Source of the DNA: Tanytarsus gracilentus
Lineage: Eukaryota > Arthropoda > Insecta > Diptera > Chironomidae
Reading direction: 5' to 3'
DNA length: 64,000 bases
Assembly (NCBI GenBank): GCA_038502055.1
Contig: JAXRKN010000042.1
Span: 3,348,001-3,412,000 of the forward strand
Under the pieces are notes generated by a model that had not been told where the DNA came from, did not search any database, and saw only the letters and a list, made by a program, of their open reading frames with translations. This document shows, in pieces, positions 34,701-50,100 of the stretch; the first letter of the stretch is position 1; each line of letters opens with the position of its first letter. The position numbers and the translations under genes were made by a program.

Positions 34701-37700
34701 CCTACATACCGAAACTAAACGGTAACTCATTTCATACCCAATTGAGTCAAATAATGACTGTGCGCTTAGTCTCGAGCTGATTTTAATTATTTGATTTTAC
34801 TTTCATGGATTCAACATCAAAAGTTGTAAAGTCACGATGAAATTTCAGATAACCGATTGAGTGGGAAACTGAAAAAACAATGTTAGATTTTTTCTAAAAT
34901 ATTTATCATATATTTTTCTTACAGTGCAGTGTCATACTTTATTCGACCATAAAAAGTAAAGAACATCACGAGATGAAATCATCTCATCGAAATTTTCTTA
35001 TCCATCATTCTTAGCTTTCGGCAAAGTCCGTATACAGTTCCTGCTCATGCTTCACTCCTATTTTATTTTGTTTTAAAACCTTTTTTCATTTCTCACTTAG
35101 TTACTCTTTTCTCACAGAAAAGAGAATAAAAATATTTTTATCTCATTCATAGATTAAGTTGTTCTGTTTGAAAGAAACGCTGAGGGAGTAAAAGAACAAT
35201 ATTGAATGAGGGTTCTCTCCTCTTTAATGGATACAATCTTATTTTTTCTTCTTTGTTTTCTTTTCAACATCTTCTTCTTATATAAAGTTTTTTCTTTGTG
35301 ACAAAATTGAGAGCAGCTATTTTATCGTTCTTATCACACACAAAAACCGTATGTGACTCCTCTTTGCTTAATGTGGCTGACAATAATAAAATCACTATCC
35401 ACGATGATCTTAGTAGTGGAGATTGGTGAAAGGACTAAAAATTTGCAGCCAAATGACTTTCGATTTGTTTAAAAATAACAAATGCATTTAAATGGTAAAA
35501 TTTAAAATCTCTGAAAAATCAAGAGATTCTGGAATTTGAAAAAACTTTCACAACTTTAATTTCCTCGCTTTTCTTTTATTCTTCACGATAAAAAACAAAT
35601 AATTTTCCAACCCACTCCTTTATAAGCTTCTCACTAAGGCTTTCAGCTTACGATTTTATTGGATGTCAGGCCAGTTATTGGTCCATTTTTATCAGTATCA
35701 TAAATGGTGAGGAAACGAAGGCACACACAAAAAACGAGAAAGAATAAAAACGACTTGAATTAGCTTCAATAAGACCAAATAAAAAATTCATTGCTCAAAA
35801 AGTACTTTTTTGTCTCTATGCAGTAGCATTGCCAGCTGCAGTAGTGATAGAGAAACTTTGCAGCAATTCATAAAATTTATTTCCTTCAATTGGAAATCTT
35901 TGACTTTTTACAATTTTAAATTTTTTTCGTCTCTTCCAGCGATAAAATTTCTCTGTGCAACTCATATTGAATGGGGGAAAAATGTTCTTCGTGATGATGA
36001 TATTGTTTCTGACTGCTTCTGCAACATGCACTGGCTGATGTTATCTTTTCTTCAATATTATTTTGTGCTACGAAAGACGTTCTGAAGAAACTGGAAAAGT
36101 TCGAGATGAAAATTACATTTCAATGAGTGAAATCAATTTCAAGTTTAACGTTTGACTTACTTTGCCGTTCACAATATTAAAAGTTTTTCGCGTTACGTTT
36201 CCTGATAGCAATCTGCAATTTTGCTGGTGGTTTTTTACTCACTCTTCAATATGCATAGATTGAAAAAGTAATCTTAATTGGAATTGAGAGTTTTGAAGAT
36301 AAAAATGTGAATATTAAAAACTGGAAAAAGAGAATACGTCAAGTCGCCTGATGTACAAAAAGATACGAGCTCGGGTAAGTCCCTCAAAATTATTTATAAG
36401 TTCTTAACTACTTTTTAAAATTAAGACGAACTTATTTAACAATCGGAAATTTTTGACCTCCTTTTTTTCAAAATAATAAAGATATGACGACACTTACTGA
36501 AGAAAACTCACGCATACAAAATTGAAATTTAATTAAATAATTACACATTAATGTTGTTTGAAACGTGTGTGATAAACGAAAAAAAGCAAAATCAAGAAAA
36601 CGATTATTGAAAAATTGAAGAAAAAACATAAATTTACATATACGCTAACATTAATTGAGTCACATTATGTGTGCATGCATGTGCGAAAGATTGAGGGCAA
36701 AAAGGATTCTGGAAACAATGAAATAATGTGGGAAAGAAGAAAATGTACAATACATAATATGAAATTTTCATGTTAATATAATATATTATAATAGACGAAA
36801 ATATAAAAAAAATTAAAAATAATTATTATTAACATTAAAGAAAGATTTTTTTATAAAATTTCCCAAATAATGCTCAAAAATAGCTTTAATAACTTCAATA
36901 TCACGGTTTGTTTTAAGTTTATTTCATTTTCTTCTTTCTCCTCTCTTTTTCACATCGGGTAAGCCAACATAAATTTTCTCTCTCGAAATACTCTCACCGC
37001 TCTCAGCTCAAAAATCACCGACATTGCAACATAATCTCAGCAGAAAAATCCTCTCAGTCTGCATTTAGAATCGAAACGTTCAACATCGAGTTAGTGATTT
37101 TTTTTCTTCTCGACGGAGACTTCTCGCGGAGTGACTTTTTTGATACTCGCATACATTTATTTGCTTGATTGAAACCACATCATAGAAGGAATATATCATT
37201 GTGGATTAAATTACAATTGGATTAAATTACACCCTTAATCAAAAGAGCTGTATCACAGCCGAAAGGAAGACGAATTGATATGAAAAATGCTTGTTACAAG
37301 TTGCTCTAATTTAGAAAGCAGTGAATTGATTTTTAAATTAAGTGTTTAATAAAATTATACGTTGGATCATCATCATCACAGATAAAAAAGCATAATTTTC
37401 TAATAAATATTATCATTGTTGCATACAATCATATGTGAAGTGTAAATTAAGCTTAGAACAAGAGCAAAAGAGTGCAGAAGGGAATATTTGAATGAATATT
37501 TTCATGCCGCTACTCGCTCTAAATAGGAAATGTTAATTAAGTAATTTTTTTAAAAGCAAGGAAAAACTTCTCCTGATGTGAACATATGTACGTAAAATAA
37601 TTTTTTATAGTGTGCTTCGAAAAATTGAAAGGAAAAGTTTTTTCGTCATTTGAGTTTTAAAGAAATTTGTAGAAATTAAATTATGTTTTGTGAGTTGCAA

Positions 37701-38190
37701 CTCTGAAAAACACATTTAAGTAAACATATTTTTCAAACTCAAGTTTTAAAACTTTAAAAACATTTCCAATCACTTCACACTGTAAAAATCGCTAAACTTT
37801 AAAATAATTAATATATTCTCTACAGCATCGGAAAGAAATACATAAAGTCGGATACAAGAATGAATAAATGAGTGAATAAGTGTGTCCCGCATAAATATTA
37901 TCAGTGGTATAAAATCCTTTTCGAAATGTGCAGTTAAAATAAATTGAGTTTTAACAGTCACAACAAACCGCAAACATAAATTTAACATTTATAGGCAGTA
38001 CAACAAAAGTGAAAGAAAATTAAAGCCCCGGAAACTGAGTTGTGTGTAAAAAAAATCAAGAGGGAGAGAGAAATTTATATATTTACTGAGGAGGGGGCTC
38101 AGTATCACTTAATATATCTCAATTTAGTGTAATCATACGCGGGAGACTCGCGTGTGTGTTAGCAAAGTGAGTGTGAAAAATCAGATAAAA
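31797..38190. other. 6.4-kb region between KATNAL2 and the collagen start codon
   Basis: Divergent intergenic space. I find no gene on either strand. Short open frames such as 32418-32621 (-), 33968-34165 (-) and 35810-36085 (+) have no recognisable domain. The stretch around 36930-37150 is richer in CT and CG and contains an initiator TCAGTC at 37054-37059, so it may be the collagen promoter with a long 5' UTR. Confidence in that is low. Confidence 0.4.
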
Positions 38191-41100
38191 ATGGGCAAAA
38201 GTGAGAAAAATAATAGTCCCAGCAATAACACCACCAATGGAATACCTCAATCGACACAAACACACACAACAAAATACCAAAATGAAGACCAAAAGCCATC
38301 AAAGAAAGTCTTCTGTATAAAATCGTTCATAAATCTCCTAATTTATGCCATTTGTATATTATCGCTAAGCATATCACTCTTTTTGAGTTATCGTCATCAT
38401 GAGTTAGAGATAAATGTAAAAAGTTTAATGTATCTAGAACATAAAGTGATGCGAATCGAGAGCGATTTAGATGATTTGATACAAAAGACAAATCGGATCG
38501 TAATTAATCAGAATCGTGATTCGATTATCGGTGTCGACGATGACGGAGCATCGTCCTCGAGTAATGATGACGATTCGAATTACAATAAATTGCCCCCTCA
38601 CGTTTTCGGTGAAATTACAAGGCTCAAACGCGACGTTTCGAACTTGAAAATAGTGCGACAGCGCCAACAGAGGCAGACCGGAGCACAGTCGCCAAATGAA
38701 AATTGCTTGTGTCCACCAGGTAAGCCATTATTAAAATGTATTGCACTGAGGGGTGATATATTTTACCACACGTAAATTGTTTTGGTTTTAACGTAATTGA
38801 AAATTCAAAAGGGGAAAAAATACATTGAGTGATATGAAATGTTTTAATGTAAGCATTTCAGCGCTCTTCTCTTCAAAGAAACATTTGCGGTAGTAATTCT
38901 TGAAGTTTTTTTTCAATAAACAATAAATAATTAATATCATGGATAAGTAAATTTAAAGTTGATAGTCTTGCTGCCACTTACATATCTTTCAAAAGTTATT
39001 CCCAACTTTTCACGAGCTAGTTTACGATTTGTTTAAGTAACATTTTTTTGTGTATCTCACTTACTCAGCACAAAGTTTACTCTTAAGCACTTTAAAAATG
39101 TGTTTGATGATGGAACGACGATGGCTGAATATAAAAATATTGACAAAGAGAAACAAAAAGCAAACAGAGTTGATATGCGTTAAATGTGTGAATAAAATGT
39201 GGATATAAAGATATTTCGATATGTAAATTTAAATGGGGGAAATTGTTTATCTAGATGAGTTGAAGAGACACTGATGACATTTCAAAATAATACAAGGGAT
39301 GTCACCTAGGATTACTCTTGTGACAAAAGAGAGTCAAGATAATTTAATTAAAACTAAACTAGAACAATTTTTAAACTTAAATTTTTTAAACCTAATTGAA
39401 AAAAGAACATATAAAAATATCCTGAATTTTGAAAACCTTCTAAAAACATTGACAATGTTTTCTCAACCCCCTGAAATGTATACCAGTGATATTATTTTAT
39501 AATATAGTCATCGCTTGTTTTTGTTATTGTCACCCAGGTGCTTTCACTTACACTGTGAGGATAATATAAGCTAAAAACGGATTTTTCCTACTTCTATTTG
39601 TGTTTTGACAACAGAAAAAAATACAAATAAACAAAAACTGCTCTATTCAAACATCTTGCATGACATGAACTCAATTTATTTAAAAGTGATTATAACAAGC
39701 AAGAAAGACCAAATGATGTCGATGACTTTTTGACTTCTATTTATGCTGCTTTAATTGGACTCAATACAATAAAAAATCATTATTTAATAAAAAATTTACA
39801 ATTTACCTATCACCTAGAAAAATCATATAAAATTACCTTACCTTGGTAATCTGTCACTCTCCTCAAAAATAGAAGTTCTCACTTCATCATCATCGTCATC
39901 ATCGCCAACACGCTTCCATTCAACAAACCATTTTTTGCGTTTGATGTCAAAATAAATAATTTTGCTTCTTTTTTCAATTTCAATTTGAATTTTTTTAATT
40001 ATCCATTCACATGAATGGAAGTCTCGTCAGACGGTGTCAATGAGAGTTAGAAGAGAATAAGTTTTGCTTTTAAATGAAAAAAAACTGACGGCAGTGAAAA
40101 AAATTAGCTATAAGCACGATGAAAACTCACATTTCAATTTAGTTGAGAATAAAATAATTTAATTTAATTTAATTTCAAATCCATACCCATTGCAACCTTA
40201 TTTTGTTATAATACTCGAGTATTTTCGATGGAGGCGTAAAATCTCAAAAACATATTTCGTGATCCCAAATTTAAACAGATAAAGTTAATTGTTTTAATTA
40301 CACTTCGCTCTCTTGTCTCTTTGCTATTAAATTGATTAAAGTCGGAGAGTGAAAAGTTTAATTAAGATTGAAAATAATTGAGTGGAAGGAGTTTGATCCG
40401 AATAAACTTGGTCGTGGTGTAAGACGGCCCCTTCGAGTTGTTTACATCAAATATTATTTTTCTGTTAATTATAGTGTTTTAAATTAGTTTTTTTTGTGTT
40501 AAAAGTATTAAAAAGTGTTCCTCGTCGTTTCCTTTGTCTCAATTTCATCGAGTTTCCATTTAATAACCAGGTAAGAAGCGAAAAGGAGTGAAATATGAGA
40601 GGTGATTTTTATTTTATTTTGTTTTTATTTTGTTTTGATTAAATTTTAATTTGTTAGTTATCGCTCCTTCTCGCTTCCTTAATAAACTTAGGTAGTTTAT
40701 TTAAAAGTGTCCTTCATATTGAAGGGAATAATTGCAAAATCCTCTAATAAAAAGTTAAATTCAATTTTTTTTTTCGAGCTGGATCTTTTCTTTATCTCAC
40801 TGGTCTTTTTAACCTTATTGAATAAAATTATTTGTTTCAAATTAAATTTGTTGTTTTTAAATTAAATAAGTTAAAGTTCAAATTTCTCAAAATTTAAATT
40901 CTTTGTTTTCGCTGGTATAGCAACTGTTAATCTTAGTGGTTGGGAAGGGGTTTTGTTTTGTTGTTTGTCTGTTTGTTATGTGCCCTTTGTTTTTTTTCTT
41001 GCATGTAGGTCAGTTACTCCATATGTGATTAGTTGGACCCTTGAGTGTAAAGAGGTATAATGAAAAAATTTCGCATGGTTCGGGCCCTGATTTTTACCGC

Positions 41101-44100
41101 TGGGCGTTCCATGATAACTAACATTAAAACTCTGATGGGGGTTTATTCGATCACTAGTGCGTCTTTTTCAAGACGTGTGTTGCAGCTCCCGAGGTGGACG
41201 ATTCCTGAGGGGACGTCCATTGTTGAGGGGGAAAAAAGGGGTATTTATACTCTATTCTTAAGAGCAATCTTAAGGGTTCTGCATGGTTTGCGTCTATCCT
41301 GATTAAGTTCTGTGTCGCTACCCATCAGCAATCAATCAATCAATAAACTTGGTCGTGGTGTAAATTTTATTTTTAAGTAACTAGAATTAATTTTTTTGGA
41401 GGTTTTTACAAACATTAATAATTTCTGCCCAAATGACTTTTTAAAAAATCTCAATTTTAAAGAAGAACCCATCGAACGCTAAAGTGCGTTATTTTGCTTA
41501 TTTTTGTGCGAGTTGAGAGTAAAAAAAATAAATGGGAGTTTCTAACATCAACAAAACTTTTTCAAGAGGAAGACGCGTGTTGCGAACTGATGAAGTGAAA
41601 GAAGTTGTTGTCGATGATATTAATATGGATTATTCTCTTTAGCGCATGGTCTTTTCACGAAAGATTAGATTTCCAGTCAATAAAACGCTTTCAAACTTTT
41701 AATCGTATTGTTTGCAAAAAATTTTATTTTGCAATTTCACATCTGGAATGGGAGAATTTTATGAGAATATAAAAGTTAGGGAGTGGAATAATTTTTTTAC
41801 AAAATTTGGTTGACCTATAAATTTTTATGCGTAGTCATTTTCGAAGTCAAGTGTAAATTATTGACCATCGTGAAAAATGTTTCATGGTGTCTCAGGCGGC
41901 AATAAATTTTTGTTCCTCGCAGCTGAACGGAATTTTAAATTGAAATCCTAAAAAAACTCAGTTTTTTGTTTATCAAAAAAGATTACAAGAAGTATGTTAT
42001 TTTTAAGGACATGCATCAACGAATCACTCCACATTTTTTTATTCTTAAAAAAAAAAGTTTATTTGCAATTTTTGACATTTTAATTTGACTTTTGTCTCAG
42101 CATCTTCTTGGGTAAACATATATAATTTTATTTACACATACTCGACTTTTCGTACTCAATAAATGATGACAGAGATAAAATTATTGCTACGAGTGTGAAT
42201 AACCAAAAGTTAAATTGGCAAATTTTCATGGCATTTATCTTATTTTTACGCAGCAACACTCGTATAAGCATTTTAAATCAATTCCTTCAAAAAGTAATGA
42301 AATATAACTCTTTCAAAAAAAATCTTTTAAGCCGTTCTCTTTAAACAACTAGTTACCAGTAGCATTTGTTGCAGTTAGAGAGCTTGTTAAGATGCTTGTT
42401 AAAATTCTTTTTAAGTTCTCCTTCAGTCTTAATGCAATATTATCATAGACTAGATGGAGAAGAGAAAAATCTTCAAGTACTCTTATATTTTAAAATAATT
42501 CATAGCAGAGAACACTGACCTCAACTCCTAATAGCCTGTGTATACACACAAAAAAAAATGGGAATTCATTAACGCTTTTCTTTCTATTTCTAAAGTCATT
42601 TAAAACCCATTAAATCATTAATTAAAAGTGTAATAAAAATTCCAATCAGCGGAAAGTTTAAAAAAAAAATTTCATTTTAAAATGAGATGCACTTAAGTTA
42701 ACAATGGCTGTAAAAGATTTTGGAGATTTGGTGCATTGGAACTATTCGTCATTCAATCTAGCCATTAAACACATGCCAGGCACATTGCGTGACGACTTTT
42801 AAGATATTATTTTAAGTGGCTCAATTTCCGACTCGAACCACAAAAAATAGTTTCGAAACGATTTCGCGTTAGTGTTGGAAATTTTTATATGTTATTCCAA
42901 CAATTTATAAATTACGAGTTCAAATTTAAATTTTTTAAAACTAGCATTACACTTTCATCGATCGAATGTTTAAGAGTTTCTTAACAATTTCTCATTTCGC
43001 AAAAGGTGTTTTTATTACTGACTTTTATGCTTTGCGTTTCTTTTTAACGAGACGAGACTTTGGTTTTATTCCCAAGTGGGACTCCATTCAGCTCATATTT
43101 ACTCACAGAATAATAAATGTATTATTGAGGACTTTTTTTTAAAAGTTATATGTGTGTCGCAGTTGTTGAAAGCAATCAAGATTCACGTTTTCGCTTGAAA
43201 AAAGAAAAAATTCTGCAGCATACGTCACAGACGATTTTATGACACTCAAATCTTTTTTAAAGTGCTTTATTGCATCACTTTCCCGTCGCAACATAAATCA
43301 CTTCCTATTTAAGGTTAAATTGATCTTATTCTTAAGTTTATTTGAGACCTTTTTCTTGCTTCAATAATAAAATAATTTTACCTCATTGTGTCAAATTTTT
43401 TTAAATATCCTTAAAACTTTCATATAAGAATTTACTGTTGAATTTAATTTCTCAGAATAAAAAGATGATAAAATTTTGGTAAAACCTATTTCTTTTGTGT
43501 ATAATCCTTCAAATACATATACCCTTCACATTTTTTCTTCATCAAGTGAATGAAATCTCGAAATAAAGGTGTTGTACTGTGGTTTGGGAAAAAAGAAAAG
43601 GAAGTGAAATAATCATAGTTTCCTCTTCTCGTCTTATATTTTTGACCTAATTTAAAATTTCTAACACTGTCATGATGTTAAGGTATTCTAAGGAGCTAGT
43701 TTCTTTAATAAAATTAGTACATTGCACTGTTTTCCAATTCTCAATGATTTTTACATACACACTCAAAAATATTTGACAATAATCAGTCAACGTGCTATTT
43801 TTAGAAAATTTTACATTTTGAACACTTACGTGTGTTTTTAGATTTTTTAAACTGTAAAACTTGAAAATTTGTCATAGAAAATTAAATATAACTTTTTAAC
43901 TCTTTGACATTTGAGAGCGATTTACTCTTCAGTAAGATTTAATCAGCATTTTTGTTTGCAAACAACTTGTAGTTTATTTCTTAACTTTTTCCATTCTCTC
44001 TTTTCTTTATAAGATAAACGAAGACGGGTATTTGAAATTGTTTTGAAGAACTCTTTTTTATGTCTTTCTTTTGTTGCTTTGTCACGCTGCACACACAAGA

Positions 44101-47100
44101 AACATACATAAAAGAAAGAGTAGAGAATGTGTGAGCAAATAAGGAGGATATTTTTTGTATCAACTAGAGGCCATTATACATTTTTTCTACAGAGATCAAG
44201 AGTAAAGTACTAAGGTAGTTTGGAGGATAAAGTGGCGATTTTTGTCAAATTTCAAAAACGTTTTTTAACCGGTAATAAAAAATTTCTGAAACGACATTAT
44301 TTCACTCTATTTTTTATTTTTGAAATCTCAAAATTGTCACCCGCTGTCTGTATGCTCATTCCGACATTTAAAATCAATTAGATTTATCTTCACACTCAGT
44401 CGCGCACATAATCTCACTCATCTTTCACCTCGCGCAGAAGAGCTCTCTCGTAAAAGATATTTTATTTTATTTTCTGAAAGGATTTTGACATCACCGCCGC
44501 CGCCCCGTAATGTTCCCAATCGACTTTTTACATATTTTACTCTTTAGACTCAGACAACGACATGATTATTCTGCAAATGCTGAGTAATCATATTTTAATC
44601 GCATCTCATCACTTCTTTTTTGTTACAAAGCGAATTACTGTCAGCGAGATGTTGTTGTGAACATCATATGCCTCAGTCACCGATTGAGATGGAGGTGAAA
44701 ACGAGGTAATAAAAGCCATTTCGTGATTCTCAATTTGACGTTAATTTAAGTTGAGCTGCGAGTTGAGGGAGAACCAAATACGCTTACGTGTATGGTGTAT
44801 GGCAGGAGATTACTTTCCTTTTTCATTTCATTTGACTACGACACATACGGCATGCCATGACAATTTATATATGCGATATCTCGGGTCAATTTCAATTTAT
44901 TCTTGTACCGTTTGCGTATGTACGAGTGTGGCTTTTATCTTGCATGCAAGCGACGTTCTGTCTCACATACAAAATCGACTTGCTCTTTTTGGCGTTTTAA
45001 AATTTATTAAAGAAATTATTTCGATTTTATTTGAGTTGGTCTCACTCGGATGGCGTCTACAATTGGAGATCAAGAGATTAAGGGAATTTTAATGATTTGA
45101 GTAAATTGACGGAGGGGGATTGAGAGACGATTACGTGAACATCTCTTAATTTATGTGGAAGATTTTGAAAATAAAAATCATATTTCATCAAATACAAATC
45201 TTTTATTCAATCGATCTTCATCAGTAAAATATTGGAAATCATATATTAACAAGCCCATTTGCAACAAACTCCTCGCGGTTTAATTTAAAATATGTCAAAA
45301 AGACAACAAAACGAAAATTTTTGTTGTTGTTAATTAATATTTTAAAAAAAGCTTTCACTCTTGCGGAGAATTCATTTAACATGCATACATTTTTCATCCT
45401 ACACACGCAATGATCTCCTACAAACACGTGTGAGTAATAAAGAATAGGGATTGAATGGGGACGCGGCAGATTTTTCAAGAAGATGAATTTGTGCCAAAAA
45501 AAATCTTCTGTTGCTATTTTTCATTGTCTTTCATGCAAAAAATGTGAGAGAAAGTTAAAAATAGAACTTTCGCAATGTCGTTCTGCTCCGATGTGTGTAT
45601 GTTGACGTTTGCGGACTCCGTTGGTGACGAAATTTAGAAAGAGTGTGATTTTTTTCAACGCGTTAAAATTAAAATGTGTTTAAAGTGCTGCTCATTTATC
45701 ATCATAATGTGTCGTATTTAATTTGTCTCGGAAAAGTTTATATTTTCATCTCACAAAATTTTTTATTGATTGAGGTACAAGTCTGTTAAAAGCAAGCAGA
45801 CGAAGGCGGGAACAATTTATTTATTTGCGAGAGGATTGAAAAAATTCAATTTTAAGGCGTTGTTTGTCGGAAAACACATAAAACACAACAAAAATATTGG
45901 TGGTTAAAATTTATTGACCTTTAGGGTAAATAATGACCTTAACGCATTTAGAGATATAAGGTATTTACTCTAAAATGAGTCCTCTTTCAATTCTAGTTTA
46001 AATGAAGTAACATTATGTTTTAAAAGTGTATTTATTTTGGATTCAGTGCGGTATGGCATCGAGATAATTTTAGATTTTTTATCCACTGTCCAGGCGTTTC
46101 TTTGGTGAAATGGAAATAAACTGAAATGCTGTTGCTGCAGTCAGGATATAAGGAGAATGCTGTGAGAGAAAATTAAGGGTTGACATTATTATTGCACTCA
46201 CTCATATTATGATGTTGCTGCGAGGCTTGAGAGTAAAAAAGTTGCCACAGCATTTAAGTTGACATTAAACACGGAGAATAACATGCTGAGCAACATCATG
46301 ACAGATATTTTTTTTCGTATGAAATATAATTTCTGTTGTTTTTGAGCAATGCTTGGAGGGTAATTTCTACTTATTGACTTTTTTGAAAACTTTTTTGAAC
46401 TTAAAGAAACAGAAGTTTAAAATTTCACAATTTTTTGTTTTTTTGTTCTTCATTATCTTTCTTATAGTTATAAATTTTCATTTGACTTAAAAGTCATTTG
46501 TTAAAAATAATTGAGCATCAAAGCAATAAGAGCAAAATGAAAAAAAAACAGGTTTAAGAAATATGGAAATGTAAAAAAATACAAAGGCATAAAAAGTCTC
46601 CAACTTTATAGGAGGAAGCGAATATTCTCATTCATGAATACTGTTCTTTTTTTTACAAAATGTTGTATTCTGCTGAGCAAAATTTAAATGTAGTTTTCAC
46701 TATGCACCGCGCATTGTCGTCGACCATCGGCTGGGTTGAATTGCTCCCTTCAATGAAAAAGATTAAAAAAATTCTATTGATGCCCTTTTTACAGTTCAAT
46801 GATTTTTAACAAAAACTTCTATCAGATTTTTAAAAATGTGACCACATAGTTTGCAAAATAAATCACAAATATCTATGTTAAATCTCCAGGTTAAAACCAA
46901 AAATAAAAAAATTATTAATTTCAACTTAATAAAAAACACCATTTTAGATAAATAGCAAAGATGAAAAATCTTTCGAGCAAGTACAACAAACTCTTGACGA
47001 ACTCTTTTTATCTGAGTTAATTTTTTGACTTTTATTGTGTTTGAGATCACGAGAAATTACTATCTGAATCTCTAGAATGATCCAGAAATAAGAAAATATC

Positions 47101-50100
47101 AAATAAATGCTAATTGAGTTCATAGACATCAAGTGCCTTGTTAAAATTATTGCTATTAATTGACTTTAACAACATCACAATGACCATGTATAAGGCACAT
47201 TTGAACACAGCTGCTTTTATCGCTAATTTTTTTTGGTTTACTTTCGACGAAACTTCATTCATGTTGAAGTCAAGTATAGATCATTAAAATCTTTAGGTCT
47301 TAATTTTGTTTTGATTGTGAAAAAAAAGTTTTGTAAAACCAAAAATGGAAAACTTAGACTTTTATTCCATTTTACATGTTTCATTCACAAACTTTTAAGT
47401 GAATAAAAGTTTAAACTTTAAAATAATTTTAGTCTTTTGCACTCAAAATTTACCTCAATGTAGATTCTTCTTACAATAAAAGGCACAAAAGCATGAATTC
47501 CATTAAACGAACGACGCTCGCTCAAAGAGCCGTGTTGCATTGTTGCTTAATTTTGGTTTTATCTCCATTTCAAATCCTAATTCGCTCCAATAAATCACGT
47601 TTATTATGTTCTTTTTCAATGCTTCTCCTTCATATGTGCACTTTAAGGATTTTTTTTGATAGTAAAACAAAAAAAGCAGCGTGACATTTCAAATCCGGCT
47701 TTTCTCAATGACGTTGTTGGCCGATACTTATCTAGATTTATTTTCACTTCAGGATTTAGGGAGATAAATTTATCTTTCGGTCACGATTTAAAGAGTTTGA
47801 TTTACTTGATTTGAATTTTTTATTAAAAAACGGAGGTTAAGGTTAAAAAAATTTTTTGACGACCTAAAGTTAATTTTATTTTTCGTTTGCATCCATCATT
47901 AAAATCAAAACATCAAAATTAAAGCAAAATTACCCTAAAAACTTCTATAACTCTCATCAACCCTAACCTTCTTCATCATGAAGATGAAAAGTAAAAACCA
48001 TGAAAAAACTTTTTTTCATTTGACTCGAGGACATTGACCAACTTTTTATCCTTTGCAAAATGAGATGAGAAGAAGTTTTCATTCCGAAACAATTTGTCTC
48101 TCCGTCAACCGCACGACATAGAAAAAAATTCATCCTTGACAGATGCCTATTAATTTTGAGGATAAGCAAATACAAATTGGGTTATAAATAAAAGTTAGAT
48201 ATTGCAGCAATTTATAAAAAACACACACATAGTGTAAATTTCTCTTCTAAAATATGCTTTTATGACTCATATCGATTTATTATTTGTTGAAAAATATCTG
48301 GAATGTGTCAGTCTTGAACATGAGTGGAACGGGATAAGGTCAACAGTCGGAAAATTCCCTTTGATTTTCGTGCGCTTTACACTTCTTGAAAATGTCTTTG
48401 TATGACCACAAATTTTACAAAGATTATTTTAAAAAAAGGGAATTAGGATTTTTAAAAATTTATATTCTGGAATCCGCTAATTAAGTTGAGTTTAAGTTTT
48501 TATATCCATTTGTAGCGTAATAATGTGTCGTATTAAATTTCGAACTCCATTGTCTTCATAACAAAGGCGCACATACAAATTCTCTCTAGAAACTTATTTA
48601 ACTATGCAATCTTTAATGATAATCTCATCTCTTTCATATTTTATTGCATCTCGAATTTTCTCTTCATTCCCACGAAAAGAAAATAAGACATCATAAGAAG
48701 TGTCAAATTGTAAATATATTCAAAGACTTTTCTATCTTTGTAACTTAATTCTCCTCACAAATCTATAGATTTTATGAAAGATGCAATTGAGTTTATCGAA
48801 TTTCAATTATTGAATGGTTTTCAGCGTCGATAAAGCAGTCACAACTGCATGTTGCTTCAAAATGATTTAAAGCCCACCCAATGCAATTCCGAAGATTTTT
48901 TTATTTAAAATATTTATGATATTTTTATTCAACATTTCTCACTTTGTTCGAAGCACCACATATCATGTTTGCATGAATATCCAAGGCAATTAATGTCCAA
49001 TTCATGGTGAAGAATGAAATATTTTGTTTTTAATCAACAGAAATTATTTTATTTATGTGTATCACCTTTTTGTGTGCATTGGGATTGTTGCTGTTGTGTG
49101 ATACAACTCAGTGAAAAGGGGAATTAAAGAAGAGTGAGAAGAATTCATAAATTTATGGGTTTGAAATTCTAATGACGATTTTTTTGAGATATTTTTAATA
49201 TATTAGCTGTTAAAATAATCCTTTTAAATCTTAAATGACAAATTAGAAATTTTATTTTAAATTTATTCATTCTCTTTTGATTTAAGAAATCCTTACACAG
49301 CTTTACACAAATCATTAACGCTTGATCACGAAAAATATTCTGTTTGAAGTTATTTTCTTATAAATCTTAATTCTTACTGAATCGTGCACTCACTCGCGAG
49401 ATGAATGAATGTATATTAATGTGCTTATCTTTGAGACTTAAAACAAATATCAATAAATTACCCTTCAGAGTAACAAAAGCCCACACGCTCTCCTGTGGTG
49501 ATAAATGCTACAATAATAATATTTTTTGATACGATGAACACACAAAGGAGAAGAAGATGAAACGTGTATAACACACTGTCAGAAAGCACCTCATTCCATT
49601 GCTTGTTGTTCACAGCAATTATCTTATGCGTTGTGCATATAAAAATGATTTTTATCGTCAATCGCTCTCGACCATGCCAAATTTTGGATTTTTCACTCCT
49701 CGGCATTGCCTCCGTCGTCGTCGGATGTCGATTTATTTCGTGCATATATCTCTCAGTCAAAATCTCTTCATGTTGGTTGTGTGGTCGAAACTCATCATAA
49801 ATAACATAATGGTGTAATTTTTCAATGAAAAATTTAATAAAACGTTAATTAAATAATTTGAAAATATACTTGCAGTTTTTTAAACTTCAATCAATGTTAT
49901 AAAATTTATATGCCTGAAGGATCAAATTCGACAATTTCGTTTAAAATTTGTTTAGTGTAAAATCTATCCTGTTTAAACATTTTTTATCTGTCAACTCAAC
50001 TTCAGTTTAGCTTTTGGCTAAAGCCAGTTTAGAGTCTAAATAGTAAAATTGCAAATATTTGAATTTGGTTAAATTTATCTCTAGAGCACATTTCAAAGTG

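Noticed and set aside
38152..38190. Upstream extension of the collagen frame
   Set aside because: It would begin with GTG. The first ATG in frame is 38191, in good context.
41060..41302. 80-codon frame in the collagen first intron
   Set aside because: It lies inside a retroposed insertion and shows no reverse transcriptase, endonuclease or gag motif that I can recognise.
44751..45092. 113-codon frame in the collagen first intron
   Set aside because: It starts inside an AT-rich intron with a non-ATG codon (TTG), has no domain or splice evidence, and is of a length expected by chance.
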